Source: an uncultured beta proteobacterium | GTDB lineage: Bacteria > Pseudomonadota > Gammaproteobacteria > Burkholderiales > Burkholderiaceae | Assembly (NCBI GenBank): GCA_903867305.1 | Contig: CAIPQU010000053.1 | Coordinates: forward strand, 1-64,000 | Direction: 5' to 3' | Length of the DNA stretch: 64,000 nt | Shown here: in pieces, positions 32,599 to 42,390 of the stretch | Position numbering within the stretch: position 1 is the stretch's first letter | How the letters are laid out: every line of letters begins with the position of its first letter | Notes under the pieces: generated by a model | Seen by the model: the letters and a program-made list of their open reading frames with translations, nothing else | Told to the model about the DNA's origin: nothing | The model's database searches: none | Translations under genes and position numbers: made by a program

Positions 32599-35184
32599 AT
32601 GTTAGAAGCATATCGTGCCCACGTCGCAGAGCGCGCCGCAATTGGAATCCCACCACTCCCACTCTCAAAAGCCCAAACCCTTCAATTGGTTGAACTTTTT
32701 AAAAATCCTCCCGCTGGCGAAGAAGCCACATTAACCGAATTAATGACCCATAGAGTTCCTGCTGGGGTCGATGATGCTGCCAAGGTAAAGGCAGAATTTT
32801 TAGCAAAAATCGCCACGGGAGAAGAAAAGTCTCCTTTATTAAAGAATACTGATGCTACTCAATTACTCGGTACGATGCTCGGTGGATACAATATCAAGCC
32901 TCTGATTGACTTACTCGGTGATGCACAATGTGCCCCGATTGCGGCTAGTGCATTGAAAAAAACCTTATTAATGTTTGACTTTTTTCATGATGTGCAAGAA
33001 TTAGCAGAAAAAGGCAATGCCTTCGCAAAAGAAGTGATCCAAAGCTGGGCTGATGCAGAATGGTTTACGAGCCGTCCAAATCTCCCAGAAAGCTTAAAAA
33101 TAACTGTATTTAAAGTTTCTGGTGAAACGAATACCGATGACTTATCTCCAGCACCGGATGCTTGGAGTCGTCCTGATATTCCTTTGCACGCACTTGCGAT
33201 GCTCAAAAATGGTCGCCCCGATATTACTCCCGATGAGTTAGGTCAACGTGGTCCTTTAAAACTTTTAGCTGAACTCCAACAAAAAGGAAACCTCATTGCT
33301 TATGTTGGCGATGTGGTTGGTACCGGATCTTCGCGTAAATCTGCAACAAACTCGGTACTTTGGTATACCGGTCAAGATATTCCATTTGTTCCTAATAAAC
33401 GTTTTGGTGGCGTGTGTTTGGGTAGTAAAATTGCTCCTATTTTCTTTAACACCATGGAAGATGCCGGTGCCCTCCCCATCGAACTCGACGTGAGCCAAAT
33501 GGAAATGGGCGATGTGGTTGAGTTGCGCCCTTATGAAGGTCGCGCTCTCAAAGATGGTAAAGAGATTTCAAGCTTTACAATGCGCTCAGAAGTGATTTTT
33601 GATGAAGTACGTGCCGGTGGACGTATTCCTCTGATTATCGGTCGTGGTCTCACGATGAAAGCACGTCAAGCCTTAGGTCTACCAGCGTCCACTGTATTTC
33701 GTTTACCGCAAGCTCCTGCCGACAATACCGCTGGCTTTACTTTGGCACAAAAAATTGTGGGGCGTGCCGTTGGTCTTCCAGAAGGTCAAGGCGTTCGTCC
33801 AGGAACCTATTGTGAGCCACAGATGACTACCGTCGGTTCGCAAGATACAACGGGGCCGATGACACGTGATGAATTGAAAGATTTGGCTTGCCTCGGCTTC
33901 TCAGCTGACCTCGTAATGCAGTCCTTCTGCCACACAGCAGCCTATCCTAAACTGGTCGATATTAAAACCCATCGTGATTTACCTGCATTTATGACGAGCC
34001 GCGGTGGTGTTTCTCTGCGTCCCGGTGACGGCATTATTCACAGCTGGCTCAATCGTTTATTAATGCCAGATACTGTTGGTACTGGTGGCGATAGCCATAC
34101 CCGTTTCCCGATCGGAATTTCCTTCCCTGCCGGTTCTGGTTTGGTAGCGTTTGCTGCGGCTACTGGTGTCATGCCTTTGGATATGCCAGAGTCTGTCCTC
34201 GTACGCTTTAAAGGTCAAATGCAACGCGGCGTCACACTACGAGATCTCGTGAATGCGATTCCGTTATATGCCATTAAGCAAGGCTTACTCACGGTAGAGA
34301 AAAAAGGTAAGAAAAATATTTTCTCTGGCCGTATTTTAGAAATCGAAGGCTTACCAGATCTGAAAGTTGAGCAAGCATTTGAATTATCAGATGCCTCAGC
34401 TGAGCGTTCTGCTGGTGGTTGTACAGTGCACCTCAATAAAGAACCAATCATCGAATACATGCGCTCAAATATTGCCCTCATGAAGTGGATGATTGCGAAT
34501 GATTACGAAGATGCACGCACCCTAGGTCGTCGTATTAAATCGATGGAAAATTGGATCGCTAAACCAGAACTGCTCAAAGCTGATGCAAATGCAGAATACG
34601 CAGCCGTCATTGAGATTGATTTAGCGGATATTAAGGAACCTATCTTGGCTTGCCCTAACGATCCAGATGATGTGAAGTACTTATCAGAAGTCGCTGGTGA
34701 CAAAATTGATGAGGTCTTCATCGGCTCTTGCATGACCAATATTGGTCACTTCCGCGCAGCTAGTAAAATCTTAGAAGGTCGCGACGATCTACCAACCCGT
34801 TTGTGGATCGCACCACCGACAAAGATGGATGCGATGATTTTGACCGAGGAAGGTTATTACAGTAGTTTTGGTAAGACAGGCGCGCGGATGGAAATGCCTG
34901 GCTGCTCTTTGTGTATGGGTAACCAAGCACAAATCAGAAAAGGCTCAACGGCCGTCTCTACCTCAACCCGTAACTTCCCGAACCGCTTAGGTATCGATAC
35001 GCGGGTGTATCTGTCATCCGCAGAACTCGCCGCAGTTTGCGCACTGATGGGTAAAATCCCGACTGTCGCCGAATACCTCGAGCGTTATGAGGTTATCGCA
35101 AATAAGTCAGCTGAGATTTATCGTTACATGAATTTTGATCAAATCAGTGAATTCAGTGACTTAAGTCACACCATCAACGCTTAA
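32599..35184 (+). CDS. acnB: Bifunctional aconitate hydratase 2 / 2-methylisocitrate dehydratase
   Basis: 861 residues from ATG 32599; AGGAG is six bases before it and three before the ATG at 32596. [20 protein letters not shown] is the standard AcnB opening. The 4Fe-4S ligands are C711 ([10 protein letters not shown]), C769 and C772 (GCSLCMGN), the positions of E. coli AcnB. The HEAT-like domain, the swivel domain with [20 protein letters not shown] and the GDSHTR catalytic segment are all present. It interconverts citrate and isocitrate in the TCA cycle and may act in the methylcitrate cycle. Iron-poor forms of AcnB bind RNA in some species; that is not shown here. Confidence 0.97.
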   Translation: MLEAYRAHVAERAAIGIPPLPLSKAQTLQLVELFKNPPAGEEATLTELMTHRVPAGVDDAAKVKAEFLAKIATGEEKSPLLKNTDATQLLGTMLGGYNIKPLIDLLGDAQCAPIAASALKKTLLMFDFFHDVQELAEKGNAFAKEVIQSWADAEWFTSRPNLPESLKITVFKVSGETNTDDLSPAPDAWSRPDIPLHALAMLKNGRPDITPDELGQRGPLKLLAELQQKGNLIAYVGDVVGTGSSRKSATNSVLWYTGQDIPFVPNKRFGGVCLGSKIAPIFFNTMEDAGALPIELDVSQMEMGDVVELRPYEGRALKDGKEISSFTMRSEVIFDEVRAGGRIPLIIGRGLTMKARQALGLPASTVFRLPQAPADNTAGFTLAQKIVGRAVGLPEGQGVRPGTYCEPQMTTVGSQDTTGPMTRDELKDLACLGFSADLVMQSFCHTAAYPKLVDIKTHRDLPAFMTSRGGVSLRPGDGIIHSWLNRLLMPDTVGTGGDSHTRFPIGISFPAGSGLVAFAAATGVMPLDMPESVLVRFKGQMQRGVTLRDLVNAIPLYAIKQGLLTVEKKGKKNIFSGRILEIEGLPDLKVEQAFELSDASAERSAGGCTVHLNKEPIIEYMRSNIALMKWMIANDYEDARTLGRRIKSMENWIAKPELLKADANAEYAAVIEIDLADIKEPILACPNDPDDVKYLSEVAGDKIDEVFIGSCMTNIGHFRAASKILEGRDDLPTRLWIAPPTKMDAMILTEEGYYSSFGKTGARMEMPGCSLCMGNQAQIRKGSTAVSTSTRNFPNRLGIDTRVYLSSAELAAVCALMGKIPTVAEYLERYEVIANKSAEIYRYMNFDQISEFSDLSHTINA

Positions 35185-35219
35185 GAAAAGTTCTACGCAT
35201 TTTTGTTCATTTTGGCATA

Positions 35220-35239
35220 TACTGTATATAAATACAGTA
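35220..35239. promoter_or_regulatory. LexA-binding SOS box of umuDC
   Basis: TACTGTATATAAATACAGTA is a near-perfect 20-bp match to the E. coli-type LexA operator (CTGT-N8-ACAG). A plausible promoter is TTGTTC at 35203-35208 with TATAAA at 35227-35232 (18-base spacer), so the operator covers the -10 box. It sits one base before the umuD ATG. Confidence 0.92.
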
Positions 35240-35240
35240 T

Positions 35241-35651
35241 ATGCCAATAATGCACACCATCCCACCATTTTTAGCCCCACTCTTTCATGATGCTATACCG
35301 GCAGGCTTTCCTTCGCCAGCATCTGACTATATCGATCAGCGCCTTGATTTACACGATTACCTAGGCGTCCACTCCGAAGCAACTTTTTTCTTACGTGTCC
35401 AAGGGGATTCGATGCAAGGAGCAGGTATTTATGACGGCGATTTACTCGTTGTCGATCGCTCTATCAGTCCGAAATCAGGTCAAGTGGTGATCGCCGTCAT
35501 TGATGGCGAATTTACCGTCAAGCGGCTACAAAAACGTGGCGGAGTCACCTGGCTCAAATCGGAAAATCCCAACTATCCACCGATTGAGTTACGCGAAGGC
35601 CAAGAACTCGAAGTTTGGGGTGTCGTTTCACACGTTGTGCATAAACCGTAA
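35241..35651 (+). CDS. umuD: DNA polymerase V subunit UmuD
   Basis: A 136-residue LexA-like self-cleaving protein. The cleavage site is A21-G22 (AIPAGFPSPASDY), Ser57 lies in GDSMQG and Lys94 in FTVKRL, the catalytic pair. RecA-ssDNA filaments would trigger cleavage to UmuD', which joins UmuC as the translesion polymerase. The first ATG is only two bases after the LexA box, and no ribosome site is visible, so the mRNA may be nearly leaderless; ATG 35250 is an alternative start that keeps the cleavage site. The stop is three bases before umuC. Confidence 0.93.
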   Translation: MPIMHTIPPFLAPLFHDAIPAGFPSPASDYIDQRLDLHDYLGVHSEATFFLRVQGDSMQGAGIYDGDLLVVDRSISPKSGQVVIAVIDGEFTVKRLQKRGGVTWLKSENPNYPPIELREGQELEVWGVVSHVVHKP

Positions 35652-35654
35652 ATC

Positions 35655-36968
35655 ATGCAATTACTACCGAGCGACCGTGCCATTGCTCTGATTGATGGCA
35701 ATAATTTTTACGTTTCTTGTGAACGAGTATTTAATCCAAAACTGACTCGTCAACCGCTCGTGATTCTATCGAATAATGACGGTTGTATCGTCTCACGTAG
35801 CCAAGAGGCACGGGATCTTGATATCCCAATGGGGACGCCATTTTTTAAAGCAAAACACCTTGTCAAAAGTCATGGTTTGCAATGGCTTAGCTCAAACTAT
35901 ACGCTCTATGGTGATATGAGTGCACGGATGATGGCTGTACTCTCAGAATTCTCACCCGAACAAGAAATCTATTCTATCGATGAATGTTTCTTAGATCTTT
36001 CGCAGATGATGTCCAAGGAAAATCTAGTTCCTTACGGTAAAAAAATGAAGGAACGTGTCTATCAATATCTAGGCTTACCAACCTGCGTGGGTATCGGCCC
36101 AACTAAAACCCTCGCCAAGCTTGCCAATCATATTGCGAAAAAAAATGGATGCTTTGGTGGTGTCTTTGCATGGGCGGCACTCAATGCTCAAGAACAAATG
36201 GATTGGTTTAAAAAGATTGCGGTCAAGGAAATCTGGGGCGTTGGTCGGCGGATCAACGAGAATTTACAAGAAATGGGGATTACGACCGTCTACGATTTAG
36301 CCTGCGCAAATCCAGAAATGATTCGCCGGCGCTTCTCGGTAGTATTAGCTAGAACCGTAGCAGAATTACAAGGTGTCTCCTGCCTAGCAATGAGCGACCT
36401 CGAAGATGTGCCGCGTAAGCAACAAATTATTTCCAGTAAAAGTTTTGGACAACCCATTCAGGCGCTTCCGCCACTAGAGGAAGCAGTAGCTAGTTATATC
36501 TGTCGTGCTGCAGAAAAATTACGCTCGCAAAATAGTGTTTGCCATTATGTCACCGTCTTTGTTCGAACCAATCCATTTGCAGCAAACCAAGCACAGTATC
36601 GTAATCAAATCACCATCCCTCTATCCATTGCAAGCGCCGATAGCCGACGCCTAGTTAAAGCAGCATTATTTGGTTTATCTCGTATCTACCAACCAGGCTT
36701 TGTGTATAAGAAGGCAGGTGTGATCCTGTCAGATATACACTTAGCACAACACCATCAAGAAGATCTGTTTACCCAAATCAACCAAAAAAAATCAGTGCAA
36801 GTAATGCAAACCATGGATCACCTCAATCATCTCTATGGTGCTAATACAATTATTCTGGCAAGTACGGGAGCCACGAGGAATAATCCTCGTTTTTGGCGGA
36901 TGCGGGCCAACCATAAAAGTCAACGCTTCACCACGCGTTGGCATGAAATCCCCTTAGTAAAAACCTGA
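35655..36968 (+). CDS. umuC: DNA polymerase V catalytic subunit UmuC
   Basis: A 437-residue Y-family polymerase. The metal and nucleotide motifs are IALIDGNNFYVSCERVF, LSNNDGCIVSRSQEA, and the catalytic acid pair in YSIDECFLDLS. The helix-hairpin-helix-like part GIGPTKTLAKLANHIAKK and the little-finger region VTVFVRTNPFA follow, and the C-terminus ends FTTRWHEIPLV as in UmuC. Length is standard (about 420). It copies past damaged bases with UmuD' during the SOS response. Confidence 0.95.
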   Translation: MQLLPSDRAIALIDGNNFYVSCERVFNPKLTRQPLVILSNNDGCIVSRSQEARDLDIPMGTPFFKAKHLVKSHGLQWLSSNYTLYGDMSARMMAVLSEFSPEQEIYSIDECFLDLSQMMSKENLVPYGKKMKERVYQYLGLPTCVGIGPTKTLAKLANHIAKKNGCFGGVFAWAALNAQEQMDWFKKIAVKEIWGVGRRINENLQEMGITTVYDLACANPEMIRRRFSVVLARTVAELQGVSCLAMSDLEDVPRKQQIISSKSFGQPIQALPPLEEAVASYICRAAEKLRSQNSVCHYVTVFVRTNPFAANQAQYRNQITIPLSIASADSRRLVKAALFGLSRIYQPGFVYKKAGVILSDIHLAQHHQEDLFTQINQKKSVQVMQTMDHLNHLYGANTIILASTGATRNNPRFWRMRANHKSQRFTTRWHEIPLVKT

Positions 36969-36983
36969 CTACTCCCCATAGCT

Positions 36984-37009
36984 AAAGCAAGGGGCTTTAC
37001 GCTGCTTTT
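36984..37009 (+). terminator. Possible terminator after umuC
   Basis: AAAGCA pairs with TGCTTT around a 13-base loop, followed by one more T. It is placed correctly after umuC but weak. Confidence 0.3.
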
Positions 37010-37087
37010 GGTAAATTAGACAAGTGATTTTGAAATAGTGAATAATAGAGGAAATCACATTTAACACTTCACAACTCAAGAGTATTT

Positions 37088-37666
37088 ATGAAAACCATTC
37101 TCAAATCACGTTTATTCATACAACTATTGCTCATCCTTAGCTTGAGCCTAGGTGCGATGAATTGCTTTGCCGGCACACAGGTTCTTTTCAAAACGACAAA
37201 AGGTGATTTTGTTGTAGAACTTGATGATGACAAAGCACCAAAAACAGTTGAGAACTTTTTAGGCTATGTCAAAAGTAATTTTTATTCAGATACGATTTTT
37301 CATCGAGTCATCAACGGATTTATGGTTCAAGGCGGTGGATTTACCAAGGATATGCAACAAAAAACAACGCGCGCCCCAATTGATATCGAGTCACAAAATG
37401 GTCTGAAAAACTATAAATATACGATTGCTATGGCAAGAACTAGTGACCCAAATTCTGCAACGTCACAGTTCTTTATCAACGTCAAAGATAACGCCATGCT
37501 CGATTACCCAAGTCGCGATGGATTTGGATATACCGTGTTTGGGAAGGTTATTTCTGGAACAGCAACAATTGATGAAATCAAATTTGCACCGACGACAGTA
37601 CGTAATAGGATGTCAGATGTTCCTACTGAGCCGATCACGATTATCTCCGCAACGGTTCAAAAATAA
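37088..37666 (+). CDS. ppiA: Periplasmic cyclophilin-type peptidyl-prolyl isomerase
   Basis: 192 residues. The signal peptide is LFIQLLLILSLSLGAMNCFA, then GTQVLFKTTKG. The cyclophilin core has APKTVENFLGYVKSNFYSDT, FHRVINGFMVQGGGF (catalytic Arg in FHRV), MARTSDPNSATSQFFINVKD and FGKVISGTATIDEIKF. It catalyses proline isomerisation during folding of exported proteins. Loss of the Trp found in cyclosporin-sensitive forms is usual in bacteria. The gap to the nudix gene is 10 bases, so a common transcript is likely. Confidence 0.9.
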   Translation: MKTILKSRLFIQLLLILSLSLGAMNCFAGTQVLFKTTKGDFVVELDDDKAPKTVENFLGYVKSNFYSDTIFHRVINGFMVQGGGFTKDMQQKTTRAPIDIESQNGLKNYKYTIAMARTSDPNSATSQFFINVKDNAMLDYPSRDGFGYTVFGKVISGTATIDEIKFAPTTVRNRMSDVPTEPITIISATVQK

Positions 37667-37676
37667 TTAATCGTAT

Positions 37677-38237
37677 ATGAAATTTTGTACCCTATGCGGT
37701 AATGCCGTCCACATAGCCATCCCAACGGATGACAACCGTGAGCGTCACATCTGTAAAGCGTGTGGGGAGATTCACTACCACAACCCCAAAAATGTGGTGG
37801 GTACAATTCCACTATGGGAAAACAAAATTCTATTGTGTCGACGGGCGATCGAACCGCGTAAAAATTATTGGACGCTACCCGCTGGCTTTCTAGAATTACA
37901 TGAGACTAGCGCAGAAGGTGCCGTGCGGGAGACTCTCGAAGAAACTGGCGCGATCGTTGACGTCGGTGCTCTATTTACGATTCTCAATGTGCCACATATT
38001 GGGCAAATTCATTGGTTTTATATCGCTCAAATGACGAGTGCCAAATTCAGCCCTTTCACCAGCGAAAGTACTGAGGTGGCCTTATTTGATGAAGCAGATA
38101 TTCCATGGGATGAGATCGCATTCTTGACAGTCAAAACCGCTTTAAAAAACTTCTTTGCCGATCGTCACGCTGGAAAAGATTTACTACAACCGGGACTCAT
38201 TCCGCACCTGACTGATTTACGCCCAGTCACTAGTTAA
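37677..38237 (+). CDS. NUDIX hydrolase with N-terminal zinc ribbon
   Basis: A 186-residue protein. The zinc ribbon is C4-x2-C7 and C26-x2-C29 (FCTLCG and HICKACG). The Nudix box reads GFLELHETSAEGAVRETLEE followed by TG, giving the G-x5-E-x7-RE-x2-EE-x-G consensus. The family contains NADH/NAD pyrophosphatase- and ADP-ribose-type enzymes, and the ribbon resembles that of the NudC and Orf186 groups; the nucleotide substrate is not resolved. It lies three bases before aat. Confidence 0.88.
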   Translation: MKFCTLCGNAVHIAIPTDDNRERHICKACGEIHYHNPKNVVGTIPLWENKILLCRRAIEPRKNYWTLPAGFLELHETSAEGAVRETLEETGAIVDVGALFTILNVPHIGQIHWFYIAQMTSAKFSPFTSESTEVALFDEADIPWDEIAFLTVKTALKNFFADRHAGKDLLQPGLIPHLTDLRPVTS

Positions 38238-38240
38238 ACA

Positions 38241-38981
38241 ATGACTGCCATTCAATGGCTACAAACCAATAGCCCTTTCCCATCACCACGTCATTTTGAG
38301 CAAGATGATCCTGAATTACCAGATGGGCTGATTGCGGTTAGCGATTCGATCGATGAATATCGGCTCATAGCAGCGTATCGCCTAGGTATCTTTCCTTGGT
38401 ATAACAAAGACCAACCTGTCTTATGGTGGTGCACATCACCTCGCATGGTTCTCGAGACCGCAAAAATAAAAATCAGTCGCAGCCTTCACAAAAAGATAAA
38501 ACAAGTTCAAATGAATCCTCAATGGGAAATCAGGATTGACACCTCCTTCCAACGAGTGATGGAATCTTGTGCAACAAGTAATCGAAAAGAACAAGATGGT
38601 ACATGGATTACTGCTGAAATTATTGATAGTTATGTACAACTGCACCACTTAGGCTTGGCGCATAGCGTTGAAACCTGGTATCAGAACGAGCTCGTTGGCG
38701 GTCTTTATGGCATTAACCTCGGCAAAATGATGTATGGCGAATCCATGTTTACGCACGTCACAGACGCATCGAAAATCGCACTGGCTGCTTTATGCGCCTG
38801 GTGTGTTGAAGTTGATATCCAACGGATCGATTGTCAACAAGAAACAAGCCATCTTGGTTCTCTTGGTGCCGAACCAATCTCTAAAAATGAATTTCTAGAT
38901 TGGGTAGAAAGTCATATTGATTTACCAGCCCCCTCTTGGAATTGGAACAAATCAGTCCTTTGTGCATATAATCAATGTTAA
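38241..38981 (+). CDS. aat: Leucyl/phenylalanyl-tRNA-protein transferase
   Basis: A 246-residue enzyme that adds Leu or Phe to proteins with N-terminal Arg or Lys, marking them for ClpS/ClpAP. Diagnostic segments are FPSPRHFEQDDPELPDGLIA, YRLGIFPWYNKDQPVLWWC, SPRMVL, AHSVETWYQNELVGGLYG, MMYGESMFTHVTDASKIAL and DCQQETSHLGSLGAEPISKN. Full length. It is followed 12 bases later by bpt, the second N-degron transferase. Confidence 0.96.
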   Translation: MTAIQWLQTNSPFPSPRHFEQDDPELPDGLIAVSDSIDEYRLIAAYRLGIFPWYNKDQPVLWWCTSPRMVLETAKIKISRSLHKKIKQVQMNPQWEIRIDTSFQRVMESCATSNRKEQDGTWITAEIIDSYVQLHHLGLAHSVETWYQNELVGGLYGINLGKMMYGESMFTHVTDASKIALAALCAWCVEVDIQRIDCQQETSHLGSLGAEPISKNEFLDWVESHIDLPAPSWNWNKSVLCAYNQC

Positions 38982-38993
38982 ATAAAACATCGT

Positions 38994-39752
38994 ATGACGA
39001 ATCTTAACGACTTCCCCTTTAAATCGTTGCAATTTTATGCAACGGCCCCCTATGCATGTAGTTATATCGAAAACTTAGAAGCACGCTCACAAGTCGCAAC
39101 ACCACCCCAACTGATTAATACGAAAGTCTATAGTGAGCTTATCCGGGCAGGCTTTCGTCGCAGTGGACACTTTACCTACCGCCCCTATTGCGATCAATGT
39201 CAGTCGTGTATCGCCACCCGATTACCGGTCAATGACTTTGTCAGTAACCGTAGCCAAAAACGCGCATTTAAAAAACACCAGCATTTAGAAGTCAAAGTCA
39301 TTGGCTTGCAATTTATACCGGAACACTTTGCCCTCTATCAAGATTATCAACGCAGTCGCCATGCTCTTCAAATTGATGGGAGCAATCCCGATTCAGCCGA
39401 AGAGGAAGAGGATCAATATCGACAGTTTCTGATCCAATCTCATATCGATTCGTTTTTGGTAGAGTTTCGAGAAAGCGGTATCTTACGGATGGTAAGCGTC
39501 CTCGATCTTGTGAACGACGGACTCTCCTCTGTCTATACCTTTTATGATGCAACAATTGCCAATGCCAGTTATGGTACATATGGAGTTTTATGGCAAATTG
39601 AAAAAGCAAAAGAACTAGGCCTAAGGTATGTCTATTTAGGCTACTATATTGAAAAGAGTAGAAAGATGTCCTATAAAGCATTATTTAAGCCGATTGAAGG
39701 ATTAATCGATGGGCAATGGAAATTGCTCGAGCGTTCAGAAAGCCCTGAATGA
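38994..39752 (+). CDS. bpt: Arginyl/leucyl-tRNA-protein transferase (Bpt/Ate1-like)
   Basis: A 252-residue enzyme that transfers Leu (in bacterial Bpt) to proteins with N-terminal Asp or Glu. [18 protein letters not shown] and the cysteine set [15 protein letters not shown] are typical, with [33 protein letters not shown] and [17 protein letters not shown] form the acyl-transfer region. The final codons overlap the pyrD start (ATGA). With aat it gives the full bacterial leucyl N-degron branch. Confidence 0.95.
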   Translation: MTNLNDFPFKSLQFYATAPYACSYIENLEARSQVATPPQLINTKVYSELIRAGFRRSGHFTYRPYCDQCQSCIATRLPVNDFVSNRSQKRAFKKHQHLEVKVIGLQFIPEHFALYQDYQRSRHALQIDGSNPDSAEEEEDQYRQFLIQSHIDSFLVEFRESGILRMVSVLDLVNDGLSSVYTFYDATIANASYGTYGVLWQIEKAKELGLRYVYLGYYIEKSRKMSYKALFKPIEGLIDGQWKLLERSESPE

Positions 39753-40783
39753 ATTTATATCCATTCATCAAACCCTTTTTATTTCGTTTTGAGGCAGAAA
39801 AAGCTCATCATCTAGCCCTTCAAAGCCTCGATCAAACCTATCGACTGCATCTTTTACCAACGTTGATTGGAACTATCCCGAGTTTACCGAAAAGCTTTTG
39901 CGGACTTCAATTACCCAACCCCGTTGGACTGGCTGCTGGATTAGATAAAGATGGGAAATATATTGATGCACTCAGTAGCTTAGGGTTTGGTTTTATTGAG
40001 CTTGGAACTGTTACCCCTCTGCCTCAACCAGGCAATCCCCTACCCCGAATGTTTCGCTTAACTGACTCAATGGCCATCATTAACCGTATGGGTTTTAATA
40101 ATGATGGCGTAGATGCCTGTGTAGCGCGCGTCAAAGCTTCGGCATTTTATCAACAGGGTGGTGTCATTGGCCTGAATATCGGTAAAAATGCAGTAACCCC
40201 CATCGAAAATGCGAGTAGCGATTACCTTACCTGCTTGCAAAAAGTCTATGGGGTAGCATCCTATGTGACCATCAATATCTCTTCACCAAATACCAAAAAT
40301 TTACGCCAATTACAAGGCGGCCAAGATCTGATCGAGTTACTCAAAACAATTTCTCACGAAAGAGAAAAATTAAGTGAGCAATACGGTAAACGCTTGCCAT
40401 TATTTTTAAAAATAGCGCCAGATCTCGATGACGATGCCATTGAAGGTATTGCCCAAGCCATTCTGGAATACAACATCGATGCTCTCATTGGAACGAATAC
40501 AACTCTCTCACGCGCGGGTGTAGAACAGGAACCCTACAAAGATGAGACAGGAGGCCTATCAGGTTTACCTGTAAAAAATTTATCGACTCAAACCTTAAAG
40601 AAATTTGCACAGCACTTGAATGGCAAAATACCCCTCATAGGTGTGGGTGGCATTATGAATGGTGAAGATGCTCTGGAAAAAATCCATGCAGGCGCCGAAC
40701 TAGTCCAACTCTATAGTGGACTCATTTACCGAGGTCCAGAACTGATTAAAGACTGTATCTCTAGCTTAAAAAGTAAAAACTAG
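39749..40783 (+). CDS. pyrD: Dihydroorotate dehydrogenase (quinone), class 2
   Basis: A 344-residue FMN enzyme that oxidises dihydroorotate to orotate, passing electrons to membrane quinone. The N-terminal helix region ([20 protein letters not shown]) is the membrane-binding extension of class 2. [67 protein letters not shown] (catalytic Ser region), [20 protein letters not shown] and [15 protein letters not shown] are present. Its last codons also form the first arm of the terminator at 40770. Confidence 0.97.
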   Translation: MNLYPFIKPFLFRFEAEKAHHLALQSLDQTYRLHLLPTLIGTIPSLPKSFCGLQLPNPVGLAAGLDKDGKYIDALSSLGFGFIELGTVTPLPQPGNPLPRMFRLTDSMAIINRMGFNNDGVDACVARVKASAFYQQGGVIGLNIGKNAVTPIENASSDYLTCLQKVYGVASYVTINISSPNTKNLRQLQGGQDLIELLKTISHEREKLSEQYGKRLPLFLKIAPDLDDDAIEGIAQAILEYNIDALIGTNTTLSRAGVEQEPYKDETGGLSGLPVKNLSTQTLKKFAQHLNGKIPLIGVGGIMNGEDALEKIHAGAELVQLYSGLIYRGPELIKDCISSLKSKN

Positions 40784-40815
40784 CTAAGTTGGTGCAAAAG
40801 TTTTTACTTTTTTTT
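40770..40815 (+). terminator. Intrinsic terminator of the nudix-aat-bpt-pyrD operon
   Basis: AAAGTAAAAAC (40770-40780, inside the last pyrD codons) pairs with GTTTTTACTTT (40800-40810) around a 19-base loop, followed by five more T. Confidence 0.75.
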
Positions 40816-40836
40816 TCATGATCCATCATTTCATGA

Positions 40837-40865
40837 TGTGCAATTAAAAAAATGATTGCTACAAT
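40837..40865 (+). promoter_or_regulatory. Possible promoter of the IclR-type regulator gene
   Basis: A TACAAT -10 box at 40860-40865 has TGTGCA 17 bases upstream (3 of 6 matches to TTGACA). Transcription would begin at about 40872, the ATG itself, so the message would be leaderless. A CATGATCCATCATTTCATGATG imperfect dyad just before it (about 40817-40838) may be an operator. Confidence 0.45.
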
Positions 40866-40871
40866 AGAATT

Positions 40872-41669
40872 ATGGTTAATCTTGAAAAAAAACCTCCGAT
40901 ACTTCCAACAGGCAAAACAGCAATCCAAGTCATCGAACGTATGATGAATCTTTTGGATGGACTTGCAGCCTCTGATGAGGCTTGCAGTTTAAAACTCTTG
41001 TCTGAACAAACTGGACTACACCCCTCTACAGCTCACCGTATTCTGAATGATATGGTCGCTTGTCGCTTAGTCGATCGTTCAGATAGCGGTAATTATCGTC
41101 TTGGCTTGCGCCTTCTAGAATTAGGTACACTGGTCAAAGCTCGATTATCGGTGCGTGACGCTGCTCAATTACCGATGCGCGCACTCCACAAAATCACGAA
41201 TCAAACCGTCAATTTATCGGTACGTCAAGGTGATGAGATTGTTTACATCGACCGCACCTATAGTGAGCGCTCAGGGATGCAAGTTGTGCGGGCGATAGGT
41301 GGTCGTGCGCCACTCCATTTAACCTCAGTTGGAAAATTATTTTTAGCGCAAGATGATGTTGCTAAAGTCCGCGCCTATGCGACTCGGACAGGACTTGCTG
41401 GCCATACACGTAATAGTATTACGCAGATAGGGCAACTTGAACAAGAACTGAATGAAGTTCGTAAAAATAGTAGTGCCAACGATAATGAAGAACTAGAACT
41501 TGGGGTAAGTTGTATGGCTGCTGGTATCTATGATGACTCCAATCAAATGGTTGCTGGCTTATCCCTCTCCGCACCTACTGATCGATTACAACGGGACTGG
41601 GCTAAATCTCTTATGGATACCGCCCTACAAATATCTCGTGGTATTGGCTTCAAAGGTTTTAAAGAGTAA
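40872..41669 (+). CDS. IclR-family transcriptional regulator
   Basis: 265 residues. The winged helix-turn-helix lies at about 20-90 (AIQVIERMMNLLDGLAAS, SLKLLSEQTGLHPSTAHRIL, RLVDRSDSGNYRLGLRLLEL). The ligand-binding GAF-like domain follows, with YIDRTYSERSGMQVVRAIGG, APLHLTSVGKLFLA, ARDDEELELG-like residues (NDNEELELGVSCMAAGIYDD) and AGLSLSAPTDRL. Such regulators control carbon-source genes in response to a small acid. The adjacent ModA-like gene on the same strand, 16 bases downstream, may be its partner or target. Confidence 0.92.
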   Translation: MVNLEKKPPILPTGKTAIQVIERMMNLLDGLAASDEACSLKLLSEQTGLHPSTAHRILNDMVACRLVDRSDSGNYRLGLRLLELGTLVKARLSVRDAAQLPMRALHKITNQTVNLSVRQGDEIVYIDRTYSERSGMQVVRAIGGRAPLHLTSVGKLFLAQDDVAKVRAYATRTGLAGHTRNSITQIGQLEQELNEVRKNSSANDNEELELGVSCMAAGIYDDSNQMVAGLSLSAPTDRLQRDWAKSLMDTALQISRGIGFKGFKE

Positions 41670-41685
41670 TCACTCTGCTGATCTT

Positions 41686-42390
41686 ATGACATTGAAGATT
41701 CTTTGCTCGACCGCTTTTCATGCGGCGATGCCAGAAATATTAGAAAATTTCCAGCAACAAACAAAAATGAACTGTGATGTCAGTTTTGGTACTAGTGTAG
41801 CCATTGTAGAAAAATGCCATCAAGGTGAGCAAGCTGATCTGGTGATTTTGACCCAATCTGGTATCGACTCATTACTGAACCAACAGTTTCTTCAAACCGA
41901 TCATTTAACCGTCTTCACGAAAACTGGTGTGGGTATAGCAGCTCTTTCAAATAACCCTGCATACGATATTTCAAATAAAGAAAATTTCATCAATACTATA
42001 TTACGTTGTCAATCGATTGGCTTTACCAAACATGGTGCTAGTGGAATGTTTTTTGCTCGGTTAATCAAACAACTCGGTATCGAAGAACAAATTCGTCCTA
42101 AAGCACTGATCCCCGAAGGTGGCCTCGTTGGTGAATTGGTCAAAAGTGGGCAAGTCGAGTTAGGCGTTCAGCTAGTGAGCGAAATTCTTGCCGTGAAAGG
42201 CATTACTTTATTAGGATTTATTCCCGAAGAATTGCAAGAATGGAGTAGCTTTAGTATCGCCAAAACAAAACACTCTTTGACAAAAGAAGCAGATCTTTTG
42301 ATCGATCTATTAAAAACCTCACAGATTCAAACTCGTTTACCCTCCTACGGATTTATTAGTGAAGCAAAGATTAGTTCAGTACAGGATTAA
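41686..42390 (+). CDS. ModA-like substrate-binding-fold protein without signal peptide
   Basis: A 234-residue type II periplasmic-binding-fold protein of the molybdate-type group (LKILCSTAFHAAMPEILENF, QGEQADLVILTQSGIDSLL, TKTGVGIAALSNNPAYD, SIGFTKHGASGMFFARLIKQ, EGGLVGELVKSGQVELGVQL, LPSYGFI). The first ATG with sensible spacing is 41686; an open frame runs back into iclR but is not similar to anything. No hydrophobic leader precedes the fold, so it appears cytoplasmic, which is odd for a transport protein. It could be a small-molecule sensor working with the IclR regulator. Its last 20 bases overlap the convergent pbpG-like gene. Confidence 0.8.
   Translation: MTLKILCSTAFHAAMPEILENFQQQTKMNCDVSFGTSVAIVEKCHQGEQADLVILTQSGIDSLLNQQFLQTDHLTVFTKTGVGIAALSNNPAYDISNKENFINTILRCQSIGFTKHGASGMFFARLIKQLGIEEQIRPKALIPEGGLVGELVKSGQVELGVQLVSEILAVKGITLLGFIPEELQEWSSFSIAKTKHSLTKEADLLIDLLKTSQIQTRLPSYGFISEAKISSVQD

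Noticed and set aside
39313-39681. 122-codon open frame on the minus strand
   Set aside because: It lies wholly inside bpt in antisense, with no ribosome site or recognisable domain; shadow of a real gene.
41530-41685. N-terminal extension of the ModA-like gene
   Set aside because: The extra residues lie inside iclR in another frame and look like read-through of a shadow frame; ATG 41686 begins exactly where the fold begins.
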